64,000 bases of DNA from DAONFI01 sp035403485 (lineage in GTDB: Bacteria > Planctomycetota > Phycisphaerae > SM23-33), in NCBI GenBank assembly GCA_964536835.1, contig CAZIAZ010000006.1, forward strand, positions 7,566 to 71,565, in the 5' to 3' direction. This document shows, piece after piece, positions 28,803 to 38,424 of this stretch. Numbering within the stretch: the stretch's first letter is position 1; each line of letters begins with the position of its first letter. The notes under the pieces are model-generated. The model saw only the letters and a program-made list of their open reading frames with translations, searched no databases and was not told the origin of the DNA. A program made the position numbers and the translations under genes.

Positions 28803-30482
28803 TTATTTTTTCCTGACTGTTTCGCGAAGCTCGATAAGTTCCTTCATTATATTGCCCATATTGCCTTTCCACGCCGTCGTGCCGAAGGCATCGTATAATT
28901 GGCGATATAATCTGAAGAGCTGTTTATAGACCTGATTCGCTTCGGGTTTAGGTTCAAAGTCCCGAATTTTCAGACCCGTCATTTTTGCCTGAGCCTGCGG
29001 AAAAGTTTCATACGCTCCGCCGACGACTGCGCCGGCAATAGCACAGCCAAGTGCACACGTCTGTGACGAACGCGATATTTTCATCGGCCGGCCGGTTACG
29101 TCGGCATATATCTGCATAATCATGGCGTTTTTTTCAGAAATACCGCCGCAGTTGACTATGTTGTTTATCCTGATGTTATACTGTTCCAGCCTGGTGATTA
29201 TCGTAAGCAGGCCGAATGCCGCAGATTCAACCAGAGTGCGATAAATCTCAGCCGGCGTCGTATGAAGCGATTGGCCCACAAGAAGGCCGCTCAGCCGCGA
29301 ATCCTGCAATACATTTCGATTGCCGTTATTCCAATCCAACGCAAGCAGGCCGCTTTCGCCAGGCTTGAGTTGTGCGGCGTCTTTAGTAAGCGCCTGGTGT
29401 GAGCCTACCTTCTTGCCGCCAGGCTGAATGCACTCGACGAACCAGTTAAAAATATCTCCGACCGCGCTCTGGCCAGCCTCTATGCCGGTAAAACCAGGCA
29501 GAATACTATCCTTGACTATCCCGCATACGCCGGGAATATCCGGCAACGCACGGTCTTGCGGAACAACTATCATGTCGCAAGCGCTCGTACCGATTATCTG
29601 TACCATCGTGCCGGGCTCTACGCCTGCGCCAACAGCACCCATGTGCGCGTCTATTGAGCCGGTAGCTACGGGCATGCCAGCCGGCAGACCGGTTTTATCC
29701 GCCCACTCGGCACAAATCCCGCCGACGCTTTTGGAAATATCCTGAGCCTTAGCAGGCAGACGCCCACGCAGCTCTCCTATGCGGGGATCTATCTGTTTCA
29801 GAAATTTCTCATCGGGATAACCGCCCCACTCGGAATTGAACATGGCTTTATGGCCAGCCTGGCAGACGCCGATACGAATTTTTTCCGGCGTATCTGTGCC
29901 CGTCAGGACTGCCGGAATCCAGTCGGCGGCTTCAACCCACGTATATGCCGCGTTGAAGACGGCTGGACTGTGCCGCAGGCAGTGAAGAATTTTGCTGAAA
30001 TACCATTCACACGAATACGCTCCGCCGCATTTGGCCAAAAACTGCGGCCGGTTACGACGAGCCATGTTGGTAATCTCTTCAGCCTCCGCGTCGGCAGTGT
30101 GGTCTTTCCACAGCCACGCAAGCGAATCGGGATTTTCTTCAAAACGCTCGGAAAACGCCAGCGGCACGCCGCGGCGGTCAACCGGCAGAGGAGTGCTGGC
30201 GGTAAAATCCACACCCATGCCGACAATCTGATTCGGCGAAAAATTATCCACTACCCGCTTGGCTGCGCCGAGGGTGCGTTTTATGGTAAGTTCAGCACCT
30301 TTAAGATAATCAGCCGGATGCTGACGCGCAAATTTGGGGTCTTCACGTAAAAGTATTATGCCGTCTTTGCCGTGCTCATACGTCCACGCCGAAGACGCAA
30401 TCTCTCTGCCGTTGGAAACATCCACCAATAACGCACGAACCGAATTCGTGCCATAATCAAGGCCTAATGCGTATTTCGCCAT
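28803..30482 (-). CDS. araB: Ribulokinase
   Basis: 559 residues from the ATG at 30482 with AAGGAG upstream. The FGGY-kinase N-terminus LGLDYGTNSVRALLVD is typical of L-ribulokinase. The C-terminal ATP-site pattern NIVNCGGISEKNAMIMQIYADVTGRP is also present. It phosphorylates L-ribulose to L-ribulose-5-phosphate in arabinose use. No araA or araD lies next to it. Its stop is 13 bp from the right end of the mobile element, so before integration it faced tRNA-fMet tail to tail. Confidence 0.92.
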   Translation of the reverse strand: MAKYALGLDYGTNSVRALLVDVSNGREIASSAWTYEHGKDGIILLREDPKFARQHPADYLKGAELTIKRTLGAAKRVVDNFSPNQIVGMGVDFTASTPLPVDRRGVPLAFSERFEENPDSLAWLWKDHTADAEAEEITNMARRNRPQFLAKCGGAYSCEWYFSKILHCLRHSPAVFNAAYTWVEAADWIPAVLTGTDTPEKIRIGVCQAGHKAMFNSEWGGYPDEKFLKQIDPRIGELRGRLPAKAQDISKSVGGICAEWADKTGLPAGMPVATGSIDAHMGAVGAGVEPGTMVQIIGTSACDMIVVPQDRALPDIPGVCGIVKDSILPGFTGIEAGQSAVGDIFNWFVECIQPGGKKVGSHQALTKDAAQLKPGESGLLALDWNNGNRNVLQDSRLSGLLVGQSLHTTPAEIYRTLVESAAFGLLTIITRLEQYNIRINNIVNCGGISEKNAMIMQIYADVTGRPMKISRSSQTCALGCAIAGAVVGGAYETFPQAQAKMTGLKIRDFEPKPEANQVYKQLFRLYRQLYDAFGTTAWKGNMGNIMKELIELRETVRKK

Positions 30483-30571
30483 ATACACGTCTCCTTGCCA
30501 CGAACAAACCCACTGGCACAAAAATAGGAATTCTCAACTTTGCAATGCTCTGGCAAAAGCTGTTTCAAAAC

Positions 30572-33500
30572 TCAATATCCGCCGCCTGCGCTTACCGTGC
30601 CGGTCTTGAGGCGGTCATGCAGAAGGTCATAGGTAATTTCAGGCGTTTCGACAGTTTGCGCGGTATTTGATATCGGGTCAGTAATGGTCAGCCGCGCATT
30701 TTTCTTCTGCGATGCGCCTGGCAAATATCCATACACTTTCAGCATACGCTGCAACACTTCAGGGCCGTCGTCCTCATACTCGTATACGACTCGTTGGCCG
30801 TCTATCATGCGGTTGTTGTCGCGGAACGTAACATCGCCGTCGGCTACAAACTGTTTGACCGGCCCAAGCTGAGGGCCTTCCCTGCCGAGCATATCAGACG
30901 TTTTGCCGGCGACTTGACCTTCCTTAGGCTCTGCAAACCAAACGTCGAGCTTGTCGGCCCGCAGCGACGAAGTTCTGCCTGAACGCAACGAGTCCATCGG
31001 CTGAACCTGCGCACGCGCCTGGGCCACGTTTATGCGATTGCCGCTCTTGTGTCCCATCTGCACATTGCCCTCGACCGTAACATGTCTGTTTCTCTGGTCG
31101 AGCTGGAGGCCTTTGCTCCACATCAGGCCTGTCTGGCTGGGCCGGTCGACCACACCGTCCATGCTTTGCGGATTCGGTATTTCGCCGGCGGTTCGGCCGG
31201 ACAACGTCTTCTTCTCCGGCAGCCGATAATCCTCTGCCATCAGCGTACCGGCGCCCTTGACTTCGGCTTCGCCGGTCAGCGCGTTGTACACTATCCGACG
31301 GCCTCTGAGTTGCATGCGTTTCTCCAGCCAGCCGGAATTAAGCGGATCCTGGGAACTCGTGAGCAGCGCGGCCATCTCGTTCCTGCTGCCCAACGCTTCG
31401 ATAGATGATATCTGCCGCTTGGAATAGCGGTCGATGTTCAGGCCGAGCGGCTTGTCTTTTTTATCTTTCCTGTTGTTTGCAGCCACGACGGAAGCGATAT
31501 CTTCCTGCCGCTTGAGGAAGCGCAGCTTCATCTGGTCGCAGAGCATGGCGTCCTGGCCTTTGTTGCGGTCGACTTCGCTGAGCATGTCCACGTTGCCGTT
31601 TATCAGCGCAAGGCCGCTCTGGCCGTGATAGAGCATATCTCGCAACCATTTTATGTGTACGTCGCGCACGCGGCCGGATGTATTGCCATTGAAATCCTGT
31701 CTGCTGGTGAAATCAAGCGTGCCGGGGCCTTCAACCTTGACGGCTTCGGCGGGTTCGTCGAAGAATATCACGTCGCCTGTTATCTTGTTTGTACCCTGCC
31801 AGATTCGGGCAGGCTTGCCGGTAACCACTGCAAGCCGCTTGAGCAGGTCGCTGTCGAGTGTCTGGCCGACCAGCCGCATCGGCTGTTCATCCGTCTTTTT
31901 GGGGTCGACATACGTTATGTCAACGTCACCCCGTGCGCGGATGTAGCTCGGCTCGACCCGTGCGCCGTCAAGGCCGGCAATCTGCATGCTTTGCGGATTG
32001 GCGGCAGCGGCATCGGTGCGAGGCACGAAATCAATCTGCACGAATCGCGACAAAACCTTGCTGCCCTGCTGAAACGCATCCACATTGCCGCGGGCTGTAA
32101 CCTGCCTGGGATACGCCTTGCCCCGCGACGTAGCAGCGATGTCTATATCGAGAATATCGCAACGCACGTAATCGCTCGGCTTGCCGTCAGGCATGAACCG
32201 TTCGATAAAAACGTTTTTGCGGAACTCGGCATCCTTCAGGAACGGCCGCATACTTTTGCCGCTTTTTATCTCGTCGAACGACGCAATCACATTACCCTGC
32301 CACGTGATTTTTTCCGTCAGGTCGCTGGCAGCCGTCGGCAGATGCGGCAGAAGCATGTAATCTTCGCCGCCTGAGCCGGTCTCGCCGCCTTTGGCATAGC
32401 GGTTCATCGAGCCCGGCCCGTCGAGATATGCCCTGCCTTCGCTGCGAACAAACCGCACAAGGCCGTTACATTCAATTTCATCGCCGCGAGCGAGCATCAT
32501 TCTGACTGGAAAATCCTTTGCGCCGCGGAAATTGGCTTCCTGTTGCGGATTTTCAAAGCTGAACTGGCGGCATATTATACGGGCGTCGGCGTCGGAAAGC
32601 TGAACTGCCGGCCCTTCGCCTGAAAGCGTGCAATGTTTGCGATTGGGCGAATCGGTTTTGCCGACGGGCTTGATTTCAAGCGGGCCGTCCCAGTAAATTT
32701 CCATCCAGTTATCGCCCTTGGGCCTTGCGATGGCGAGTTTTTTACCCTTAGCAGGCTTGGTCGCAGCCATGTCTGCCGGCGCAGAACTCGGAGTCTTGTC
32801 CCTGTTCATATCGCTGAGCGCCTGGCTGTCAGTGTTGGACGTTTTGTCGCCGCCGCCCTGGCGCCACGCCCTGTCCCATTCAAACTTCAGCGTAAGGAGG
32901 ACGGCGCCTATCAGCTTGCGTTGGCCGGAAAACACGCGGACGTTATTGTTGAATTGAGCTTCGTAAATGTTACGGGCGTCACTGTCGCTGCGGCGGACAA
33001 TTTTCATGGTCTGCGCCGGCTCGGTGTTGCCTTGCGAATCCACAGTCTCGCCGAGCGTTATTTCAAATTCGCCCTCGCCTTCCTGCGTCGCGGGTGCAAC
33101 AGGAGCAGTAGTGGGCGAGGTTTTTTCCACCAGAATCTTTGGTTTCGGGGTTGCTTTTTTGAGTTCTTCAGCCTGCTTGTTTTCCTTGCGCTTCTGTTCA
33201 GCCAGCGACTGCGTGGGCAGCTGTATCATGTCCATCTGTTCGGGCAATTCCTTGATGAGCATTATGTCACCGTCGACGATTCGCAGCAGTCGCAGTTCAC
33301 GCGGACTGTCGTTCCAGAGAATCACCAGGCCCTTGCCGACGAGGTCGACCGTTTTCGACCACAGGTATATTTCGCTATTGGTTCGCAGCTCAAGGAGTTC
33401 CTGGCTGAACTCGATATCATTCATGCTAATGCGTATGCAGTCCCGCAGAATTTCTTCAGGCGTACGGTCCTGGGGCTGTTTGCGGTTTACGTCTTTCGAC

Positions 33501-33919
33501 TGGTCAAAATATATTACGACATTGCCTTCGAATCGGCCCCGCCTAACGGTTATACCCTTGGCGACCTGCTCGCCTTCAATCCAGCCGCGGTCGGCAGTCA
33601 TGTAAGTACGAGTGCCGTCTTTCTGATACATTACGGCAGACGGTTTTATGAGGCTGAAACTGCCGTCGTCCTCCTGCGACCAGCTTTTGGCGGTAAAAGT
33701 GCCGCGTTTTCTGCCGTCGGCAGTGTAATCGGTATAGCTGAATTCCGTCACGACTCCCAGCTCAGGCCCGCTGCCGCCCCGGGAGGCAGTGAAATTAGGC
33801 CGACGGATATGATACGTCGGGTCGAATATCGATATGCCAGGCACGAACATCTGGTATGTGCCGAACGCCAGCAATATGATTATCAATGTCCCGAAAAACA
33901 GAAATAACTTACGTTTCAT
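30572..33919 (-). CDS. Giant LptC/LptA(OstA)-like lipopolysaccharide-export protein
   Basis: 1115 residues, with AGGAA seven bases before the ATG. One N-terminal membrane anchor (residues ~4-25) and an LptC-like start (GVVTEFSYTDYTADGRKRGTFTAKSWS...) are followed by several OstA-like beta segments (GDVTFRDNNRMIDGQRVVYEYED, VEGNVQMGHKSGNRINVAQA). Between them lie charged low-complexity linkers (~240-300, ~365-400). It lies right after kdsD-kdsC, the place taken by lptC-lptA in enterobacteria, so I infer a fused periplasmic LPS bridge. LptC is normally ~190 and LptA ~180 residues. Confidence 0.75.
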   Translation of the reverse strand: MKRKLFLFFGTLIIILLAFGTYQMFVPGISIFDPTYHIRRPNFTASRGGSGPELGVVTEFSYTDYTADGRKRGTFTAKSWSQEDDGSFSLIKPSAVMYQKDGTRTYMTADRGWIEGEQVAKGITVRRGRFEGNVVIYFDQSKDVNRKQPQDRTPEEILRDCIRISMNDIEFSQELLELRTNSEIYLWSKTVDLVGKGLVILWNDSPRELRLLRIVDGDIMLIKELPEQMDMIQLPTQSLAEQKRKENKQAEELKKATPKPKILVEKTSPTTAPVAPATQEGEGEFEITLGETVDSQGNTEPAQTMKIVRRSDSDARNIYEAQFNNNVRVFSGQRKLIGAVLLTLKFEWDRAWRQGGGDKTSNTDSQALSDMNRDKTPSSAPADMAATKPAKGKKLAIARPKGDNWMEIYWDGPLEIKPVGKTDSPNRKHCTLSGEGPAVQLSDADARIICRQFSFENPQQEANFRGAKDFPVRMMLARGDEIECNGLVRFVRSEGRAYLDGPGSMNRYAKGGETGSGGEDYMLLPHLPTAASDLTEKITWQGNVIASFDEIKSGKSMRPFLKDAEFRKNVFIERFMPDGKPSDYVRCDILDIDIAATSRGKAYPRQVTARGNVDAFQQGSKVLSRFVQIDFVPRTDAAAANPQSMQIAGLDGARVEPSYIRARGDVDITYVDPKKTDEQPMRLVGQTLDSDLLKRLAVVTGKPARIWQGTNKITGDVIFFDEPAEAVKVEGPGTLDFTSRQDFNGNTSGRVRDVHIKWLRDMLYHGQSGLALINGNVDMLSEVDRNKGQDAMLCDQMKLRFLKRQEDIASVVAANNRKDKKDKPLGLNIDRYSKRQISSIEALGSRNEMAALLTSSQDPLNSGWLEKRMQLRGRRIVYNALTGEAEVKGAGTLMAEDYRLPEKKTLSGRTAGEIPNPQSMDGVVDRPSQTGLMWSKGLQLDQRNRHVTVEGNVQMGHKSGNRINVAQARAQVQPMDSLRSGRTSSLRADKLDVWFAEPKEGQVAGKTSDMLGREGPQLGPVKQFVADGDVTFRDNNRMIDGQRVVYEYEDDGPEVLQRMLKVYGYLPGASQKKNARLTITDPISNTAQTVETPEITYDLLHDRLKTGTVSAGGGY

Positions 33920-33946
33920 TTGAAATTCCTAATAGCAGTCATCGTT

Positions 33947-34459
33947 TTACAGGTAGCGGGCCATTATCTCCTGCCACCGACCTGAACTGCGGAGAATCAT
34001 TTCTATGACCTCCCGCACGCAGCCTGCTCCGCCCGGCAGTTTGCAAACATAATCGACGCGGCTGGCGACGTCTTCGACCGCGTCCGCCGGACATGCCGCG
34101 AACCCGCAATGAAGCAGCATCGGCAAATCGGGCAGATCGTCGCCTACTACGGCAACTTCATTCTGCGAAACGCCGTGTTCGCGCAGCACTTCCTCATACG
34201 CCGGCAGTTTGCTCTTGCAGTTCTGCCGCACGCTCTCTATGCCAAGTTCGCCGGCACGACGCAGAACCAGCGCACTGTCACGGCCGGTAATGATGGCGAC
34301 CTTGCCGCCGGCACGATTGAAATATTTTATGCCGCTGCCGTCCTTGCAGTTGAAATTTTTGATTTCGTCGCCGGCTTCGGTCATGATGATTTTACCGTCG
34401 GTCAGTACGCCGTCGATATCAACCACCAGCAGCTTTATTTTCGACAAATCCTTCTGCAT
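33947..34459 (-). CDS. kdsC: 3-deoxy-D-manno-octulosonate 8-phosphate phosphatase
   Basis: 170 residues. It has HAD motifs VDIDGVLTDGKI (nucleophile Asp), IITGRDS and VGDDLPDLPML, with no cap domain, as in KdsC. It makes Kdo from Kdo-8-phosphate. It has AGGAA before the ATG and lies 9 bp downstream of kdsD. Confidence 0.93.
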   Translation of the reverse strand: MQKDLSKIKLLVVDIDGVLTDGKIIMTEAGDEIKNFNCKDGSGIKYFNRAGGKVAIITGRDSALVLRRAGELGIESVRQNCKSKLPAYEEVLREHGVSQNEVAVVGDDLPDLPMLLHCGFAACPADAVEDVASRVDYVCKLPGGAGCVREVIEMILRSSGRWQEIMARYL

Positions 34460-34468
34460 GTGTGATTC

Positions 34469-35461
34469 CTATTTGAGCGTATTAAGGCCCAGAACGTCCT
34501 GGACGTCCAGCACGCCTACGGGACAGCCGTCCCCGTCCACCACGGGCAATTCGTCGATACGATATTTGTTCAGAACGGCTTCGGCTTCGCTGGCCAGCGA
34601 GTCTATGGCGATGTGTTTGGGATTACAGGTCATAATTTCACGGACCGGCTTTTCGAGAATGCCAGCCCCCTTCTCCAGCAGCCGTCTTCGAAGGTCTGCG
34701 TCGGTAAGTATGCCTGTGAGTCTGCCGTTCGTGTCCACCAGCAGAATCGCGCCGCTTCGACGGCCGACGTTTTCCGCCTCTGTCAGTGCGTCGCGCAAAT
34801 TGAGCGACTCGCTCACACAGCAGCATTTGCCGTCGCGGGAGGTCATGACCTCGGCTACCTTCAGAAATTTTCTGCCCAGCGCGCCGCCCGGATGGAATTG
34901 CGCGTAATCTTCAGGGCCGAATTCCCGAAGCTCCATCACCGTAAGCGACACCGCATCGCCGACGGCTAATAATACCGTGGTCGAAACGCTCGGAGCGGCG
35001 CCCAGGGGGCATGCTTCGGCAAATTCGCCGTAAACCAGTGAAATGTCGGCATAACGGCCCAGCGGCGAGTCGGCTTTGCCGGTAAGGCCGATTATCTTCA
35101 CGCCCCGCCGTTTGAGGTGATCCAGCAGCCGGACTATCTCTTCACTGCTGCCGCTGTTGGACATCGCCATAACCACATCGTTCCTGCCCACCCTGCCCAG
35201 GTCGCCGTGAAGCGCCTCGGTCGGATGAAGAAAAATGCTCGGCGTGCCGGTAGAAGCCAACGTAGCCGATATTTTCTGACCGATAATGCCGGCTTTGCCC
35301 ACGCCGGTCAATACTACCTGGCCGGCACAGTTCAGTACCGCCTCGATACAGCGGCCAAAACTGTCGCCAGCCAAAACATTCCGTACAGCCGCCAGAACCG
35401 CCTGGCCTTCAAGCTCAAGTACTTTGCGGCCAAACGAATATGCCTTTTCCATGTCTGTCAC
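34469..35461 (-). CDS. kdsD: Arabinose-5-phosphate isomerase (KdsD/KpsF family)
   Basis: 330 residues from a GTG at 35461, which has AAGGA six bases upstream; an ATG at 35452 is the alternative. An N-terminal SIS domain (VLTGVGKAGIIGQKISATLASTG, MSNSGSSEEIVRLL) is followed by two CBS domains. It converts ribulose-5-phosphate to arabinose-5-phosphate, the first step to Kdo. First gene of the kdsD-kdsC-LptC/A operon. Confidence 0.92.
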   Translation of the reverse strand: MTDMEKAYSFGRKVLELEGQAVLAAVRNVLAGDSFGRCIEAVLNCAGQVVLTGVGKAGIIGQKISATLASTGTPSIFLHPTEALHGDLGRVGRNDVVMAMSNSGSSEEIVRLLDHLKRRGVKIIGLTGKADSPLGRYADISLVYGEFAEACPLGAAPSVSTTVLLAVGDAVSLTVMELREFGPEDYAQFHPGGALGRKFLKVAEVMTSRDGKCCCVSESLNLRDALTEAENVGRRSGAILLVDTNGRLTGILTDADLRRRLLEKGAGILEKPVREIMTCNPKHIAIDSLASEAEAVLNKYRIDELPVVDGDGCPVGVLDVQDVLGLNTLK

Positions 35462-35780
35462 AAAAAATCCTTTCACGGTATCTTATATATACACCATGCA
35501 TGCGCAGGGAATACCTATAGTGAAGCGATATTATATCAATACCCCTCTCACATTCACAGCCTTTTTAACCGGATACCGCCCCTTAAAAAAAGATGAATTT
35601 AACAAAAATTGGCTACTTTCGAAACGCAGGCAGGAAAACCCGCCCGACGCATTTGCTGATATTCTGCCGTTTTCCGCACCGGCGGGAGAAAAAATCTCAG
35701 CCTCGCCATAACCAGCAGCTTTTGAAGGAACATCCAGTTTTCACTTGAGAAAAAACCGGCTGTCCGTTAAAAGGTATGCC
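35462..35780. other. Divergent intergenic region kdsD/site-2 protease
   Basis: About 320 bp without a supported gene. A TATATATAAG stretch (35481-35491, read on the minus strand) could be the -10 of kdsD, but no good -35 is seen. Nothing else recognised. Confidence 0.4.
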
Positions 35781-36434
35781 ATGATATTTCAAGTCCCAAC
35801 CGAATCACTGATATTTCTGCTGCCGGCCCTGATTATGAGCCTGACAGTTCATGAATACGCTCATGCCCGCACGGCGATGCATTTCGGCGACAACACCGCC
35901 AAAAGCCTTGGCCGCGTAACGCTCAACCCGTTAAAGCATCTGGATGTTCTGGGAACGCTGGCGTTACTGCTGGTGGGCTTCGGCTGGGCTAAGCCTGTGC
36001 CGATAAATCCGTCATACATGCGTAAACGCCCTTTCAGTGAAATAATGGTCTCGCTGGCTGGGCCCGGGAGCAATCTGCTGCTGGCGATGGCAGCCGCGAT
36101 AACGCTGAGAATTATAAACGCTTTCGACGCATCCGGCAGCCTTGAGGCATTGACGACGGCGATTTTCTATCTCGCAGCTATCAACATCATACTTTGCGTA
36201 TTCAATTTAATGCCGCTTTACCCGCTGGACGGCCATCATATCCTGCGCGACCTGCTGCCGGCGTCGAAGAGAATATCGTATCAATACTGGCAGATACGAT
36301 ACGGCATGATAATATTGCTGGTAATCGTTTTCGGGCCGGAACTTCTGGGCAAAATGACCGGCCGACACGTCCTGGACCCGCTGGGTTGGGTACTCCAAAA
36401 AGCCATATACCTGATTTACTTCATCGGCGAATAA
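35781..36434 (+). CDS. Site-2 protease family membrane metallopeptidase (M50B type)
   Basis: 217 residues from the ATG at 35781 with AAGG upstream. It has four to six hydrophobic segments. The zinc motif HEYAH sits in the first membrane region, with the third ligand motif NLMPLYPLDGHH in a later one. This is the compact group of S2P homologues with unknown substrates, close to the YwhC type. It stands alone between kdsD and the thioesterase gene. Confidence 0.88.
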   Translation: MIFQVPTESLIFLLPALIMSLTVHEYAHARTAMHFGDNTAKSLGRVTLNPLKHLDVLGTLALLLVGFGWAKPVPINPSYMRKRPFSEIMVSLAGPGSNLLLAMAAAITLRIINAFDASGSLEALTTAIFYLAAINIILCVFNLMPLYPLDGHHILRDLLPASKRISYQYWQIRYGMIILLVIVFGPELLGKMTGRHVLDPLGWVLQKAIYLIYFIGE

Positions 36435-36539
36435 TTTTTTAAAAACACCGTCTACGAATTACCTTTTCAATTTTTTTTAAAAAAACCACTGATAACAAAT
36501 AGACTTTTCAAAATATTTTTTAAAAAACACCGTCCACGT

Positions 36540-36944
36540 CTACGCCATTTCGCGTAAAAATTCCGGCAATGCCGTAAGCTGGCCACTGCTGTCCACGCTT
36601 GCTAGCGTCGTCTCGGCGGTACAAATCAGCGCATTGTCATCTTTGCGTCTGACCTCGTATTCGTAATCGATGCGGGCTGCGCCGATTTTTTTTATCGTGG
36701 TTTTGACGACTATGATTTCGTCGAATTTCGCGGGCAGATGATATCGAATGGCTGCCTTGACCACGACCACGAATATGCCCATGCGTTCCATCTCGGCGTA
36801 TGAATAGCCCTGCCGGCGAAGCATCTCTATGCGGCCCATCTCGAAATACTGCCAGTAGCGGCTGTGATGAACGTAACCCATCTGATCCACTTCCGGATAA
36901 CGGACGCGAATCTCCAGTTCCATTTTTGTTATTTTTTCGCTCAT
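36540..36944 (-). CDS. Acyl-CoA thioesterase, YbgC/FadM (4HBT) family
   Basis: 134 residues. The hot-dog fold signature VRYPEVDQMGYVHHSRYWQYFE contains the catalytic aspartate of the 4HBT family. The length is usual. The substrate is probably a short or aromatic acyl-CoA or acyl-ACP, not defined further. Convergent with the site-2 protease gene. Confidence 0.88.
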   Translation of the reverse strand: MSEKITKMELEIRVRYPEVDQMGYVHHSRYWQYFEMGRIEMLRRQGYSYAEMERMGIFVVVVKAAIRYHLPAKFDEIIVVKTTIKKIGAARIDYEYEVRRKDDNALICTAETTLASVDSSGQLTALPEFLREMA

Positions 36945-37072
36945 GAACGGAATTTACCCTAACTGAAGCAATTTTGCAATACGCCGTCATTGACATCCGG
37001 CATCATAAAAAATATAACCAAATTAAATTCGGAAGTTAATCCAGTATCTGCAAAATCAGGATTTTCCCAAAA

Positions 37073-38155
37073 ATGACAAAAATGAATATTTCGGAAATAG
37101 ACCCTAATTTCAAATCAGTCCGCATCGGCGAAAGTGATTTCGATTTTTATGATGTTCTGGAATCGCCTGTTCAGATTACAGGCGTATTCTGGAACAAATC
37201 CGAAAACTGTTTTTCGCGTCTTCCGGATGAAGTACTCGCCGCAGCCGGCAATGAGTTGCTGGTTTATCTCAGCCGCTGTACTGCGGGCGGCCAGATACGG
37301 TTCACCGCCGACTCAAAAAGAATCGCCCTGAAATTCGAGCTTTTCGATAATGTCGACATGCTTCATATGCCTCGCAGCGGTTCAAGCGGTTTCGACCTGT
37401 TTTTCGAGGGCGAATTCATCGGCAAGGCATGGCAGAGCGACTTCGCAAAGCCGCAGGATCAATGCATAATAGCCGACAACCAACCCCGCAGCCAGCGCCG
37501 CGAATATACCATAAACATGCCGTTGTACAACGGCGTAAGACGTCTGTACATAGGCCTTCTTCCCGACAGCAGATTGGGCGGGCCAATCAGCGGGCCGCGG
37601 AAGAAAATCTGTTTTTACGGCTCTTCCATAACGCAGGGCGGCTGCGCGTCCAAACCAGGCAATGCATACACGAGCATGATTTGCAGATGGCAGAACCTCG
37701 AACAGCTCAATATGGGTTTTTCCGGCAATGCGAAGGGCGAGCCGGCGATAGCGCAATACATTGCCTCGCAAAAACCCGACGTCTGCGTACTGGATTACGA
37801 CCATAATGCACCGACGCTATCGCACCTTCGGACTACGCATGAACCGTTTTTCAAAATAATCCGCAAAGCTCTGCCGTCGATGCCGATAATCATCGTAAGC
37901 AGGCCGAATAAAAATGACGGCAATGAGGAATACGGCTCATACAGGCAACGGCGGGACGTCATCAAAACCACGCACGATAACGCAGCCGCAGGTGGCGATA
38001 AAAAGGTATTTTTCGTGGACGGCTCGTGCATCATGGACGGCCCTGATTCATCGGCGTGCACGATGGACGGCATACATCCGAATGACCTGGGCTTTTTCAG
38101 AATGGCCTGCGTAATAGGCGAAAAAGTCAAAAAAGCACTCGAAATCTGTAATTGA
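37073..38155 (+). CDS. SGNH/GDSL-type hydrolase
   Basis: 360 residues, no signal peptide. The N-terminal ~160 residues form a beta-rich domain, as in SGNH esterases with an N-terminal jelly-roll. Block I is YGSSITQGGCAS (nucleophile Ser), block II GFSGNAKGE, block III-like DYDHNAP, and block V DGIHPNDLG (Asp-His). It is probably a carbohydrate or acyl esterase; the substrate is unknown. A second ATG at 37082 is possible. Confidence 0.85.
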   Translation: MTKMNISEIDPNFKSVRIGESDFDFYDVLESPVQITGVFWNKSENCFSRLPDEVLAAAGNELLVYLSRCTAGGQIRFTADSKRIALKFELFDNVDMLHMPRSGSSGFDLFFEGEFIGKAWQSDFAKPQDQCIIADNQPRSQRREYTINMPLYNGVRRLYIGLLPDSRLGGPISGPRKKICFYGSSITQGGCASKPGNAYTSMICRWQNLEQLNMGFSGNAKGEPAIAQYIASQKPDVCVLDYDHNAPTLSHLRTTHEPFFKIIRKALPSMPIIIVSRPNKNDGNEEYGSYRQRRDVIKTTHDNAAAGGDKKVFFVDGSCIMDGPDSSACTMDGIHPNDLGFFRMACVIGEKVKKALEICN

Positions 38156-38251
38156 CATCTTTTTGGGAAACGATTTTTTATCCGATTTTTATCCGGTTTA
38201 TTCAAAAACGTAAAAATCAACGGCTTAAAGTAAGGCGGCAATACGGAAATT

Positions 38252-38412
38252 TAGAGCATGTTAAACTTGAGATGCGACACTTTATGCGTTGGCGAAACGA
38301 GCTATGCAAGGAAGGCGAAGCAGGAATACTGCCCGTATTCCGATGCAGCCTGACGTAGCAGAGCGATGTTGCAGCCAGCAGAAATGACGCATCTCAAGTT
38401 TAACATGCTCTA
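38252..38412. repeat. 161-bp dispersed element with terminal inverted repeats (copy 2)
   Basis: The ends TAGAGCATGTTAAACTTGAG and its complement pair perfectly over 25 bp. Same length and core blocks as the copy at 15379. It lies only 12 bp before the mfd ATG, so it forms the whole immediate upstream region of mfd. Confidence 0.88.
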
Positions 38413-38424
38413 GTTCAAAAGAAA

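Noticed and set aside
32633..33907. 424-residue plus-strand ORF opposite the LptC/LptA-like gene
   Set aside because: It is fully antisense to a gene with clear family features and shows no recognisable domain; G+C-rich codons keep the reverse frame open.
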